A model generated the notes under the pieces. It searched no databases and was not told where the DNA came from. It worked only from the letters and a program-made list of their open reading frames with translations. From a virus, in the IMG/VR virus record IMGVR_UViG_3300021961_008384, positions 1 to 38,389 of that record: 38,389 bases of DNA. One strand, given 5' to 3'. Positions 1-6,442 of this stretch are shown piece after piece. Position 1 is the stretch's first letter. The number at the start of each line of letters is the position of its first letter. Position numbers and translations under genes: made by a program.

Positions 1-248
1 CTGCCATAGTAGACATTCTGGACATCATAATATAGGTTCTGCCTGTCATCGAAGTCGATCTTCCGGCCAATGATCTGTCCCCACGATGAGGCATTGCCTA
101 GTTTGATCGCTTTCAATACCTTTTTGGTATCCGTCCAGTGATCCACCAGTTTATAGCCTAGTCCGCCTGGATAGCCGTCCCAATGTTGATATGCGGAAAT
201 GATCGTTCCGTCTTTCTGTTGTAGTCCTATTCTTGCTCTTGTTGCCAT
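1..248 (-). CDS. Conserved phage hypothetical protein (3' end cut by window edge)
   Basis: The leftward reading frame opens at ATG 248 and runs off the left edge after 82 codons, so the C terminus is missing. The start is fixed by a strong Shine-Dalgarno GGAGGTG about 6-12 nt upstream (near 254-260). The N terminus reads MATRARIGLQQKDGTIIS, followed by AYQHWDGYPGGLG. I recognise this pattern (RARIG, a short strand, then YQHWDGYP) from small hypothetical proteins of T4-like and other phages; no function is known to me. It is the last visible gene of the leftward early-style block and has its own sigma70-like promoter just upstream (284-311), so it is probably transcribed early by host polymerase. 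Confidence 0.8.
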   Translation of the reverse strand, partial: MATRARIGLQQKDGTIISAYQHWDGYPGGLGYKLVDHWTDTKKVLKAIKLGNASSWGQIIGRKIDFDDRQNLYYDVQNVYYG

Positions 249-283
249 TTTTTACACCTCCATATTAAAAATGTTTATAATTC

Positions 284-311
284 ATTATAGCACAATTACC
301 AAATGCGTCAA
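284..311 (-). promoter_or_regulatory. Sigma70-like extended -10 promoter (copy A)
   Basis: On the minus strand, -35 TTGACG (306-311) is followed by a 16-nt spacer and -10 TATAAT (284-289), with TGC just before the -10 (extended -10). The 16 nt after the -10, GAATTATAAACATTTT, are identical to those of the promoter at 1163-1190. It drives the gene at 1-248. Both hexamers are near consensus. Confidence 0.7.
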
Positions 312-312
312 C

Positions 313-693
313 CTAGTCTGCCCTACCTTCTGCATAGGCTTCTAGACCATATTTCTTTAGAACATCGCAAAAGGCATCCATAGCCGTTTCCTTTATGTCC
401 AATGATTGTGTGGAACAATGAGAATGTCCTTTCATAATATCATATGAGGATATCCTCCAACCTCCCCTGTATCCATTGGAACCAATCCCGTTGTCTTTCA
501 ACCAACTAACCAATCTGCCCCTCGCAGGATATATCGTCACACTTGCGAATCCACAGTACATTGGCTCACCGTGCTTCTCCACATATTCGGTCGCCGCCTC
601 TCGGGCCTGTTCACAAGCCTCTTGGAACATCGTTTTAGGTTCCACGCCATATCCATTAAATTTTAATAGTTCTTTCGTTTCTTCTTTAATCAT
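313..693 (-). CDS. Conserved phage hypothetical protein, 126 aa
   Basis: A leftward gene starting at ATG 693 with a clear GGAGGT Shine-Dalgarno site 6 nt upstream. The central part (residues about 46-80) reads YCGFASVTIYPARG, then RLVSWLKDNGIGSNGYRGGW. I have seen this pattern in small phage hypothetical proteins, but I know no function. No signal peptide or membrane segment is visible. Its start overlaps the end of the 62-aa gene at 686-874 by 8 nt, so the two are probably translationally coupled in one operon (1137 down to 313). The stop codon sits next to the -35 box of the promoter for the next gene. Base composition looks richer in GC than in the genes after 1300. Confidence 0.8.
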   Translation of the reverse strand: MIKEETKELLKFNGYGVEPKTMFQEACEQAREAATEYVEKHGEPMYCGFASVTIYPARGRLVSWLKDNGIGSNGYRGGWRISSYDIMKGHSHCSTQSLDIKETAMDAFCDVLKKYGLEAYAEGRAD

Positions 694-874
694 TACTGAC
701 CTCCACTCGGTATCCGTGAATTGAAATGTATTTGATCATATTGCTCACGGCTTCCAATCGATCAGTTCGGCAAGGTATGCCCGTGCCATTTAGGTCACAA
801 CCAAGATCCAGTTTTATCTTCTCTCCCAGATCCTCCAGTTGTCTCATCTCTTTGACAGTTAGAACGTCTGACAT
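686..874 (-). CDS. Small hypothetical protein, 62 aa
   Basis: This leftward gene starts at ATG 874, overlapping the stop codon of the upstream gene (TAATG arrangement), and has a GGGAGG-type ribosome site inside that gene. The protein is MSDVLTVKEMRQLEDLGEKI, then a middle with two cysteines, then NMIKYISIHGYRVEV. I do not recognise a family. The tight coupling on both sides (TAATG with the gene at 874-1137, 8-nt overlap with the one at 313-693) supports it as a real operon member. Confidence 0.7.
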   Translation of the reverse strand: MSDVLTVKEMRQLEDLGEKIKLDLGCDLNGTGIPCRTDRLEAVSNMIKYISIHGYRVEVSND

Positions 875-1137
875 TATGCCGCCTCCCTGTGTTTAATTTC
901 ACTTGCTATCGCTTCTTTGACTGAGTTCACGCAGATCCTTGAATCTGATGAGCCCCAACCCTCGTCCTCTGGAAAATCTTCTGTGTAGAACATCACTGAT
1001 TCATATATCACATCCAACAAAGTTGGATCTGTGATGCCCAAATCTGAGATGGCTCTGAACATCATATTCTGAGTCAACCCATCTTCTCCACCGTATTTTT
1101 TGTCTAATGCTTTGTATATGTCTGACATTTTATTCAC
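874..1137 (-). CDS. Small acidic hypothetical protein, 87 aa
   Basis: First gene of the leftward operon 1137-313. The start at ATG 1137 is supported by a perfect GGAGGT Shine-Dalgarno site about 8 nt upstream and a sigma70-like promoter at 1163-1190. The protein (MNKMSDIYKALDKKYGG at the N terminus) is acidic in the middle, has no membrane segment, and belongs to no family I recognise. An internal ATG at codon 4 is a less likely start because it is further from the ribosome site. Position and promoter suggest an early-expressed accessory protein, perhaps acting on the host, but nothing in the sequence proves that. Confidence 0.75.
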   Translation of the reverse strand: MNKMSDIYKALDKKYGGEDGLTQNMMFRAISDLGITDPTLLDVIYESVMFYTEDFPEDEGWGSSDSRICVNSVKEAIASEIKHREAA

Positions 1138-1162
1138 CTCCGTTTTAAAATGTTTATAATTC

Positions 1163-1190
1163 AGTATAGCACGGATACAGATACCGTCAA
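1163..1190 (-). promoter_or_regulatory. Sigma70-like extended -10 promoter (copy B)
   Basis: On the minus strand, -35 TTGACG (1185-1190), a 16-nt spacer and -10 TATACT (1163-1168) preceded by TGC. The next 16 nt (GAATTATAAACATTTT) match promoter copy A at 284-311 exactly. It drives the operon 1137-313. Confidence 0.7.
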
Positions 1191-1280
1191 TTGATCTAGC
1201 AAAATAAAAGTTAATAAAATCAACAACTTATTCCAGATCACTTTCTGCGTGTTATTATATAATATAAAGTGAGCACCAGA

Positions 1281-1308
1281 TTGACAGATCTAAGATCCAT
1301 AGTATTAT
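1281..1308 (+). promoter_or_regulatory. Sigma70-like promoter with ATG at the expected +1
   Basis: TTGACA (1281-1286), a 16-nt spacer and TATTAT (1303-1308), then only 6 nt to ATG 1315. A TATAAT at 1306-1311 with a 19-nt spacer is an alternative -10. There is no Shine-Dalgarno site before the ATG, so a leaderless transcript is possible. Confidence 0.5.
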
Positions 1309-1314
1309 AATGAT

Positions 1315-1482
1315 ATGAGCTATACTTTAGAAACGAAAGAAGAAACAGCACAAGAGATCTATCACAACGGTTTCTATGCGAAATATTTCCAAGAACAATA
1401 TCCCACTTGGCAGGAGTTTATGCTGTCAGCGGACTTTGAAGATGAGTGTGATAGATTGATGAGCAAGTTCTCGGGCATATGA
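1315..1482 (+). CDS. Small hypothetical protein, 55 aa
   Basis: A short frame from ATG 1315 to TGA 1480-1482. The protein begins MSYTLETKEETAQEIYHNGF and ends with DRLMSKFSGI; it is rich in aromatic residues (YAKYFQEQYPTWQEFM) and looks like a compact helical protein. No family recognised. No Shine-Dalgarno site is visible. A promoter with near-consensus boxes ends 6 nt before the ATG, which argues both for a real gene and for leaderless translation. Its stop overlaps the next possible start (ATGA at 1479). Confidence 0.6.
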   Translation: MSYTLETKEETAQEIYHNGFYAKYFQEQYPTWQEFMLSADFEDECDRLMSKFSGI

Positions 1483-1676
1483 GCATCGAAGGATTGATAG
1501 GTGGAATTATGATGTTGGTTGTATCAGCATCATCTGGAACTGTGGATTCCAAAACTGTATGGAATACGGCAGTCCTCATAGACAAGGCCAGTCAGCATAA
1601 GAATTGGTCTGGTTCGGTCCACGAGGAATCTTATTCTGGTTTGAAAAACATAATCCTAAAAGTAGGACAGAGATAG
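1479..1676 (+). CDS. Possible small hypothetical protein, 65 aa (weak)
   Basis: The frame starts at ATG 1479 in an ATGA overlap with the stop of the 55-aa gene, which is the main evidence for it. The protein has a short hydrophobic stretch near the start (LIGGIMMLVVSAS, residues 6-18) and a polar remainder. Other frames over the same bases carry stretches that look at least as protein-like (for example a segment read as FGPRGILFWFEKHNP near 1618-1660 in a different frame). That could mean a decayed or frameshifted gene, so the coding frame here is uncertain. Confidence 0.3.
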   Translation: MSIEGLIGGIMMLVVSASSGTVDSKTVWNTAVLIDKASQHKNWSGSVHEESYSGLKNIILKVGQR

Positions 1677-1681
1677 TAGAG

Positions 1682-2152
1682 TTATTTTTTAGGTTTGATT
1701 ATTTTAGATTTGATCTTTTTACCAGCCAATGGAGATCGTGCCTGCGGTCTGTCTGAAAGAGTACCTCCTCGATTGATCTGCGCCTTTTTCAATCTTCGAG
1801 AACCTGCTCCAGATCGTTTTGTGATCGCCATCTTTTTACCTGCGATTCGAGCCTTTTGCTGTCTTTTTGCTTTTATTTTGGCACCCTTACTCACATTCCT
1901 TTGAGCGAAACAGGTGGATGGTTTGGCAACGATACGACCTTTTCGTGGACCTGCGGTACATCTAAAGCCGGGTTTTAGACCTTTGCCTTTGACTCTGCGG
2001 AGGATCTGTGATACTCCTTCGTCAATATACGACGCTAAATCCAGTGTCTGGTTGCCATTATGTGATACTATATCTTGTGCCGCAACATCTTGTGTCTTGC
2101 TTTCCTGAACGGCACTAGATGATTTGAGTTGTATGATTTCTGTGATCTTCAT
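1682..2152 (-). CDS. Very basic protein with MKITEII start; possible internal head protein
   Basis: A 156-aa leftward gene from ATG 2152. After an N-terminal part of about 60 residues comes FRCTAGPRKGRIVAKPSTCF (residues about 63-82) and then a tail very rich in Lys and Arg (AKRQQKARIAGKKMAITKR, ending KSKIIKPKK). I recall related Lys/Arg-rich proteins with the CTAGPRKGR-like motif in T4-like marine phages, without a function. The first residues MKITEII are shared with the divergent gene at 2349, and ITE fits the (I/L)xE cleavage rule of the T4 prohead protease. I infer a DNA-binding protein packed in the head. An ATAAATA box lies about 12 nt upstream of the ATG on the minus strand. Confidence 0.75.
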   Translation of the reverse strand: MKITEIIQLKSSSAVQESKTQDVAAQDIVSHNGNQTLDLASYIDEGVSQILRRVKGKGLKPGFRCTAGPRKGRIVAKPSTCFAQRNVSKGAKIKAKRQQKARIAGKKMAITKRSGAGSRRLKKAQINRGGTLSDRPQARSPLAGKKIKSKIIKPKK

Positions 2153-2173
2153 TGTATCCTTATTTATTGTATC

Positions 2174-2257
2174 CTAAACCTAAACTAACAAACTAAACTA
2201 ACAACTAAACTAATAAACTAAACTAATAAACTAAACTAATAAACTAAACCTAAACAA
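2174..2257. repeat. 13-bp tandem repeats CTAAACTAAYAAA
   Basis: Units begin at 2180, 2193 (12 bp), 2205, 2218 and 2231, flanked by partial CTAAAC copies at 2174, 2244 and 2250. The last three full units are identical. They lie between two divergent genes and next to a large hairpin. They could be iterons (origin) or an operator array; the sequence alone does not decide. Confidence 0.85.
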
Positions 2258-2283
2258 CTGACACACAAAATATTACAAACAAG

Positions 2284-2324
2284 AGTTGATCTCACAAAAT
2301 GCTACATTTTGAACAAGATCAACT
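2284..2324. repeat. Large inverted repeat (two-part hairpin)
   Basis: Outer arms AGTTGATCT (2284-2292) and AGATCAACT (2316-2324) pair perfectly over 9 bp. Inner arms CAAAATG (2295-2301) and CATTTTG (2305-2311) pair over 7 bp with a 3-nt loop CTA. No T-run follows on either strand, so it does not look like a plain terminator. Confidence 0.75.
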
Positions 2325-2334
2325 TTCTTATTCT

Positions 2335-2344
2335 AAGTAAATAC
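2335..2344 (+). promoter_or_regulatory. Candidate T4-like late promoter box (AAGTAAATAC)
   Basis: An AGTAAATA box close to the T4 late consensus TATAAATA, 5 nt before the GTG start at 2349. The match is imperfect and the genome is AT-rich, so it is tentative. Confidence 0.3.
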
Positions 2345-2348
2345 AGTT

Positions 2349-2591
2349 GTGAAAATAACAGAAATTATAGATGCTTCAAAGTTTGAAAACATAGGTCCTG
2401 CTCCTAAAGGAGTATGTTCTCGTCCAGCATCATCACTGCCAGCATCTTGGCTGTCTAGTTGTAAGTCACAAGGCAAAAGAAAACGCACAGGTAATAGACA
2501 AGAAAAAGTCAAAGGTAAAACCATACGAGTGGCTGGTAAAAAGATCAAAGGCAAGAAGTATGGCGGACCACTGCCAGATTATTCTGCATAA
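2349..2591 (+). CDS. Basic protein with MKITEII start, partner of the divergent 1682-2152 gene
   Basis: An 80-aa gene starting at GTG 2349; no ATG lies nearby in frame. The N terminus MKITEII is identical to that of the divergent gene, although the codons differ (GTG AAA ATA versus ATG AAG ATC), so the protein sequence is what is conserved. The middle has two cysteines in GVCSRPASSLP and SSCKSQGKRKR, and the C-terminal half is strongly basic, with TIRVAGKKIKGKK resembling ARIAGKKM in the other protein. The two look like diverged paralogues of different length. ITE again fits the prohead protease (I/L)xE rule, so an internal head or DNA-compaction role is my inference. Confidence 0.7.
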   Translation: MKITEIIDASKFENIGPAPKGVCSRPASSLPASWLSSCKSQGKRKRTGNRQEKVKGKTIRVAGKKIKGKKYGGPLPDYSA

Positions 2592-2639
2592 CCTCAAAAA
2601 ATACAATAACTAATAGCGAGCCAATAGCGAGCCATTACT

Positions 2640-3830
2640 ATGTCTACAGGTACAATTAAAATTTGTTGCGATTTCTTTGACAAAAGAAGTTATGAGGAGC
2701 CATGGCAACGCTTCGTGATGTTCAACGGTCCTGAAGATGTTTATACTCTTCATCCAAAATTGCAAAAAACTACACTGGCAGAATGCGTGCCAGGCGATAA
2801 TGTTTTTTTTATGCTGTATCTTAGTCCCAGAGAATCTCATATGTTTTTTATGTCAAAGGACGAGTCTTTCTTTCAACGATTACGAGACCTAGATGCAAAA
2901 ATATTATTGAATCACGAAGGATTCAATTTATTCACCTATGGAGATAATATTTTTAATCACCCATTTGCTCTTGATGTGCGTGAACATCTATATTGGAAAA
3001 TAAAGAATTTTTTAGAATCCAAAGGCATACCAGAACGCAGACTATATTTTATTCACAGTGCTCAAGGGTACTTAGACGAAATTAAAAAAATGCAGACAAC
3101 CAAAATACAGTGGTTCGATGCTCCGTATCACGTAAAGTCCAAACATCTACAATGCAATCTATTTTTACCGTGGATGAACACTGTGAAGGTCCAGGCGGAG
3201 AATCCCGGATTTGATTACAAATATTCTGCTCTATTTGGAGGAAGACCCACACAATTTAGATATGATATATTGAAATCTCTCTACCATAAAGGCTTATTAT
3301 CTTACGGGAAAAACTCTATGAAACAATATGCAGGAGGTGATGCTGAGTTTGATTCACAACTACCTATCGTCTATGATGGCACCATAGACAAATGGTGGGA
3401 CAAAGACTACAACGAAACCAATGTGTTTAAAGACATATTTCTATGGGTGGTTGGAGAAACATTTGTACCCAATGGCTATCCCAACTTCTCTGAAAAAACT
3501 GCTAGAGCAATACTGTACGAAAGACCTTTTGTGATATTTGGGCACCCAGGCACTCTTAAATACCTGCACGAATTGGGTTTTAAAACATTCAGTGACTTCT
3601 GGGATGAGTCTTATGATTCAGAACCCGATCAAAACAAAAGAATATCTATGATTGTTGACATTGTGTCTAACATTTGCAAACATCCAAATTTAAATCAACT
3701 GTACAAAGATATGCAATCAGTTATTCAGCACAACAAACAGAAAGCCACAGAAACAGATTATGTGCAAGAAGTTTATGAATTTTTAAATGATAGTCTTACT
3801 TGTAGACCACATTATTGGAATGGTCAATAA
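2640..3830 (+). CDS. Glycosyltransferase-like protein (paralogue 1 of 5)
   Basis: A 396-aa protein starting at ATG 2640. The C-terminal third carries the signature of a family repeated five times in this window: FSEKTARAI, then RPFVIFGHPG, LKYLHELGFKTFSDFWDESYD, and a helical end with KRISMIVDI. The layout (variable N-terminal half, then an EK motif, a Rossmann-like strand ending in FG, and a conserved GFKTF helix) resembles the C-terminal nucleotide-sugar binding half of GT-B enzymes such as GT10 fucosyltransferases or exostosins. The family is common as hypothetical proteins in marine T4-like phages as I recall. The sugar donor and acceptor are unknown. The 3' end overlaps the convergent radical SAM gene by 35 nt. 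Confidence 0.8.
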   Translation: MSTGTIKICCDFFDKRSYEEPWQRFVMFNGPEDVYTLHPKLQKTTLAECVPGDNVFFMLYLSPRESHMFFMSKDESFFQRLRDLDAKILLNHEGFNLFTYGDNIFNHPFALDVREHLYWKIKNFLESKGIPERRLYFIHSAQGYLDEIKKMQTTKIQWFDAPYHVKSKHLQCNLFLPWMNTVKVQAENPGFDYKYSALFGGRPTQFRYDILKSLYHKGLLSYGKNSMKQYAGGDAEFDSQLPIVYDGTIDKWWDKDYNETNVFKDIFLWVVGETFVPNGYPNFSEKTARAILYERPFVIFGHPGTLKYLHELGFKTFSDFWDESYDSEPDQNKRISMIVDIVSNICKHPNLNQLYKDMQSVIQHNKQKATETDYVQEVYEFLNDSLTCRPHYWNGQ

Positions 3831-4644
3831 TAGACTCTTTGTCTGTTTCAACAGGACACTGTCTACATATTGAATGAGGTTTACCAAAGTTTTTAATAAA
3901 TTTTTCAAGTTCTTCATTATCACAATTTAGATCTAACCCAGTGTTTGTGTAAGGTTCCCACAGTTCTATATTTGGGTTATTAAATTTTTTTAGTATGTGT
4001 GGGGTGAGCCCAGCAGTACCACACTTATAGAGTTTGCCTTCAAATAATAATGGACACTTTTTTTGTACACACAATTGATTAAATGCATCTGCAGGATTAT
4101 TATCGTGCGGTTTCATATCACTGTATGTGCCTTTAAAGGTTTGATAGAAACGTTCTGGTCTGTTGATTTGAAATTTAAACTCGTTATTGGTACTCCATCT
4201 ATTGATATGAAATTCTGTAACCGGTTTCCACTCAAATCTATTCATAATATATTTGATCATTCTGTTAATACGATCATCTTCAACGTGTACACTTATTTTA
4301 AGAACACTGTTTCCTAATTCATATAGAGTATCTATTATTTCTAAATTTTTCTCTAATAGCAATCCGTTGGTTACAAATCTTATTTGAGCAGTGGGTAATA
4401 TTTGCCTTGCTCCTATAATCCACTCGTTGATGTGAGGATGTATCAACGGTTCACCTCCCATAAACCCAATTGCTTCAATGTTAAGACGTTGATTCCATTG
4501 TTCTAGCCATTCTTTAGTCTGTGACCATTGTCCGTAGTCTCCTTGATGCTTTAAATCGCTGAAAGTGGTACAGCCTTTACAAGAAAGGTTGCAACTTCTT
4601 AGCACCATTACTTCTAAGAATGGTAAATTAAGTTTAGTGTTCAT
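3796..4644 (-). CDS. Radical SAM protein with C-terminal cysteine cluster
   Basis: A 282-aa protein. The radical SAM cluster motif CxxxCxxC is C18-C22-C25 (RSCNLSCKGC), followed by the SAM-binding GGEP at 63-66 (FMGGEPLIHP). The C-terminal half has further cysteines, including CPLLFEGKLYKCG and C260-x2-C263, in a layout like SPASM or twitch auxiliary Fe-S domains, so it may bind a second cluster. Such enzymes modify peptides or small molecules by radical chemistry. It lies between two glycosyltransferase-like genes: convergent overlap with 2640-3830, divergent with 4666-5685. No small precursor-peptide gene is evident next to it. The start at ATG 4644 gives the family's usual short N terminus. 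Confidence 0.88.
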   Translation of the reverse strand: MNTKLNLPFLEVMVLRSCNLSCKGCTTFSDLKHQGDYGQWSQTKEWLEQWNQRLNIEAIGFMGGEPLIHPHINEWIIGARQILPTAQIRFVTNGLLLEKNLEIIDTLYELGNSVLKISVHVEDDRINRMIKYIMNRFEWKPVTEFHINRWSTNNEFKFQINRPERFYQTFKGTYSDMKPHDNNPADAFNQLCVQKKCPLLFEGKLYKCGTAGLTPHILKKFNNPNIELWEPYTNTGLDLNCDNEELEKFIKNFGKPHSICRQCPVETDKESIIDHSNNVVYK

Positions 4645-4665
4645 ATATGTATATATAATTATTAA

Positions 4666-5685
4666 ATGTTAAACTTTCAATATTATTCTAGCGTTCCAAA
4701 CTACATCAAACAAGACTTTGATAGATATGGTTATCATTTTGAAGATTGTAAAGATCCATTCACTACAAATGTTATTTTTTATGAGCACGATATTTCTTTT
4801 GTTATAGAAAATATTGAACAACTTAAACATAACCAACATATAATAATTATTGATCATCATTTTGTACAGCACAACCGATTATTAAAATTAGACTCATTAG
4901 TTGAAAAAAATACTGTTATTTTAATCGGTACTCAATATCTTAAACCATTGTACAAAAACTTAACCACACTACAGATAGGCTCTTCGGAACTATGGTGCAA
5001 ACACGATGTAATGAAATATGTTATTGATTGTTGGATAACAAAAAGAAAATGGAGTGCAAGTAATCCATGGTTATTACTGTCTGCTCACGGTACTATGCCT
5101 TTCCATAAATCAAGAAATCATTTCATAGATAATTTAAAAATCAAATTAGAAAATAAAATTTTTACTAATCCTACCACAGGACCAGACCTATGGGATAGAA
5201 AAAGAGAGTTTGATGACTGGATAGAAGAAACATTTGGTAATAGAAATATGTTAGGAGGGTTTGGCTCAGGACTTCCTCGATTTGATTTTTATGATGCAAC
5301 ATCAGCTGAACTTGTATTAGAAACAATATATGAAACTGAAACAGTGCATCTGAGTGAAAAAACTTGGAGACCAATTGCTTGTAACGTGCCTGCTCTATTT
5401 TTACTTAACAGTGCTAATTTAAAATATCTCAATGAGCTTGGATATAAAACAAGTTCAACTTTTTATAAAGAGTTAGAACAATGCAAAAGTTATACTGATG
5501 TATTATTACTGGTAACAGCACAAATAGACAAACAAGATTTTACAATACTACAACAAGATGCTGAGTATAACTACAATCACTTTTGGAGATATCACAGTGT
5601 ATGGAGTGACTATGTACCAAATCTTAAAAAAGTATTTGGCCATTCTCCTATAGAAGATATTTCAATAAGACTTAATAAAGTATAA
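4666..5685 (+). CDS. Glycosyltransferase-like protein (paralogue 2 of 5)
   Basis: A 339-aa protein with the family signature in a diverged form: TVHLSEKTWRPIACNVPALF, then LKYLNELGYKTSSTFYKEL. The usual DESYD segment is replaced, and FG of the strand motif is LN here, so it may have changed specificity. The N-terminal half has no recognisable motif. It starts at ATG 4666; a TATAAT at 4654-4659 ends 6 nt before the ATG and no Shine-Dalgarno site is visible. The 3' end overlaps the convergent methyltransferase gene by 14 nt. Function is inferred from the shared C-terminal motif only. Confidence 0.78.
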   Translation: MLNFQYYSSVPNYIKQDFDRYGYHFEDCKDPFTTNVIFYEHDISFVIENIEQLKHNQHIIIIDHHFVQHNRLLKLDSLVEKNTVILIGTQYLKPLYKNLTTLQIGSSELWCKHDVMKYVIDCWITKRKWSASNPWLLLSAHGTMPFHKSRNHFIDNLKIKLENKIFTNPTTGPDLWDRKREFDDWIEETFGNRNMLGGFGSGLPRFDFYDATSAELVLETIYETETVHLSEKTWRPIACNVPALFLLNSANLKYLNELGYKTSSTFYKELEQCKSYTDVLLLVTAQIDKQDFTILQQDAEYNYNHFWRYHSVWSDYVPNLKKVFGHSPIEDISIRLNKV

Positions 5686-6442
5686 ATTTATTTTCTTGCC
5701 ATTTAAACACAAACTTCTTCTTGGCCTGGACAACATTAATTCTATAAGGTTTCAATGGAAAATGTCTGTATGTGCTTTCACAACGACAAATTATGTCGTT
5801 ATATAAAATTTCATCGTCTAAAAATATTGTTGCATCTTTATAGTGTTCTAGATCTAATTCAAATTCAATGTCTTCAAAACAATTTGCTTTAGATAAGTCA
5901 TACACATATTTGTTTTCAGTTTCTTTAATAGTCTTAAATTGGTTACAGTTTTCATAGAAGCCAGCTGGTAAATGTTCACTATCAATCAACACAGTTGGGT
6001 CTTGATCAATAATACCATCAAACACAGATGCTTTAATTCTATATCGATTAGCAGTACATTCAGCATCATTATAATAATTTTTAATGTGTTGAAAAAAAGA
6101 TTTTATTATAAAATTATTTTTAAACTGGCAACCAGTTATCTCCATTAATATAGATTCAACATCTTTTATTTTTACATTTAAAAAGTTATCTTCAATAATC
6201 TCAACGTTCTTACCTTTATACTTTTCTTTTAAAAATTGTGCTTTTGCTTTTCTTATTTCTATACAATATACTTTTTTTGCACCAAACTCTAAAGCATAGT
6301 CTGTAAGTATTCCTGTACCTGCACCAATATCTAAACAGATTTTGTTTTTAACAATTGGTTGAATTGTTTTTTTAAAAAACATATTACGACCAACATCATT
6401 GAGCATTGGAATATGATCTGATATTACAGGATTATAAAACAT
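5672..6442 (-). CDS. Class I SAM methyltransferase, PRMT-like
   Basis: A 256-aa protein. Motif I is CLDIGAGTGILTDYALEFGA (36-55), with acidic E62 at the end of strand 2 (VYCIEI). The segment before motif I, HIPMLNDVGRNMFFKKTI (10-27), matches the layout of protein arginine methyltransferases (ML.D..R...Y..AI). After strand 4 there is LMEITGC, giving one glutamate of the PRMT double-E loop; the second is not evident. So either it is a diverged PRMT-like enzyme or it uses another nucleophile. It is the second gene of a leftward pair; its ATG overlaps the stop of the amidinotransferase gene (TAATG), which ties a methyltransferase to arginine or guanidine chemistry. Confidence 0.85.
   Translation of the reverse strand: MFYNPVISDHIPMLNDVGRNMFFKKTIQPIVKNKICLDIGAGTGILTDYALEFGAKKVYCIEIRKAKAQFLKEKYKGKNVEIIEDNFLNVKIKDVESILMEITGCQFKNNFIIKSFFQHIKNYYNDAECTANRYRIKASVFDGIIDQDPTVLIDSEHLPAGFYENCNQFKTIKETENKYVYDLSKANCFEDIEFELDLEHYKDATIFLDDEILYNDIICRCESTYRHFPLKPYRINVVQAKKKFVFKWQENKFILY

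Noticed and set aside
2174-2257. CRISPR array
   Set aside because: Units are contiguous 13-mers without spacers and there are no cas genes.
2284-2324. Hairpin as an intrinsic terminator
   Set aside because: No T-run follows on either strand and both flanking genes read away from it.
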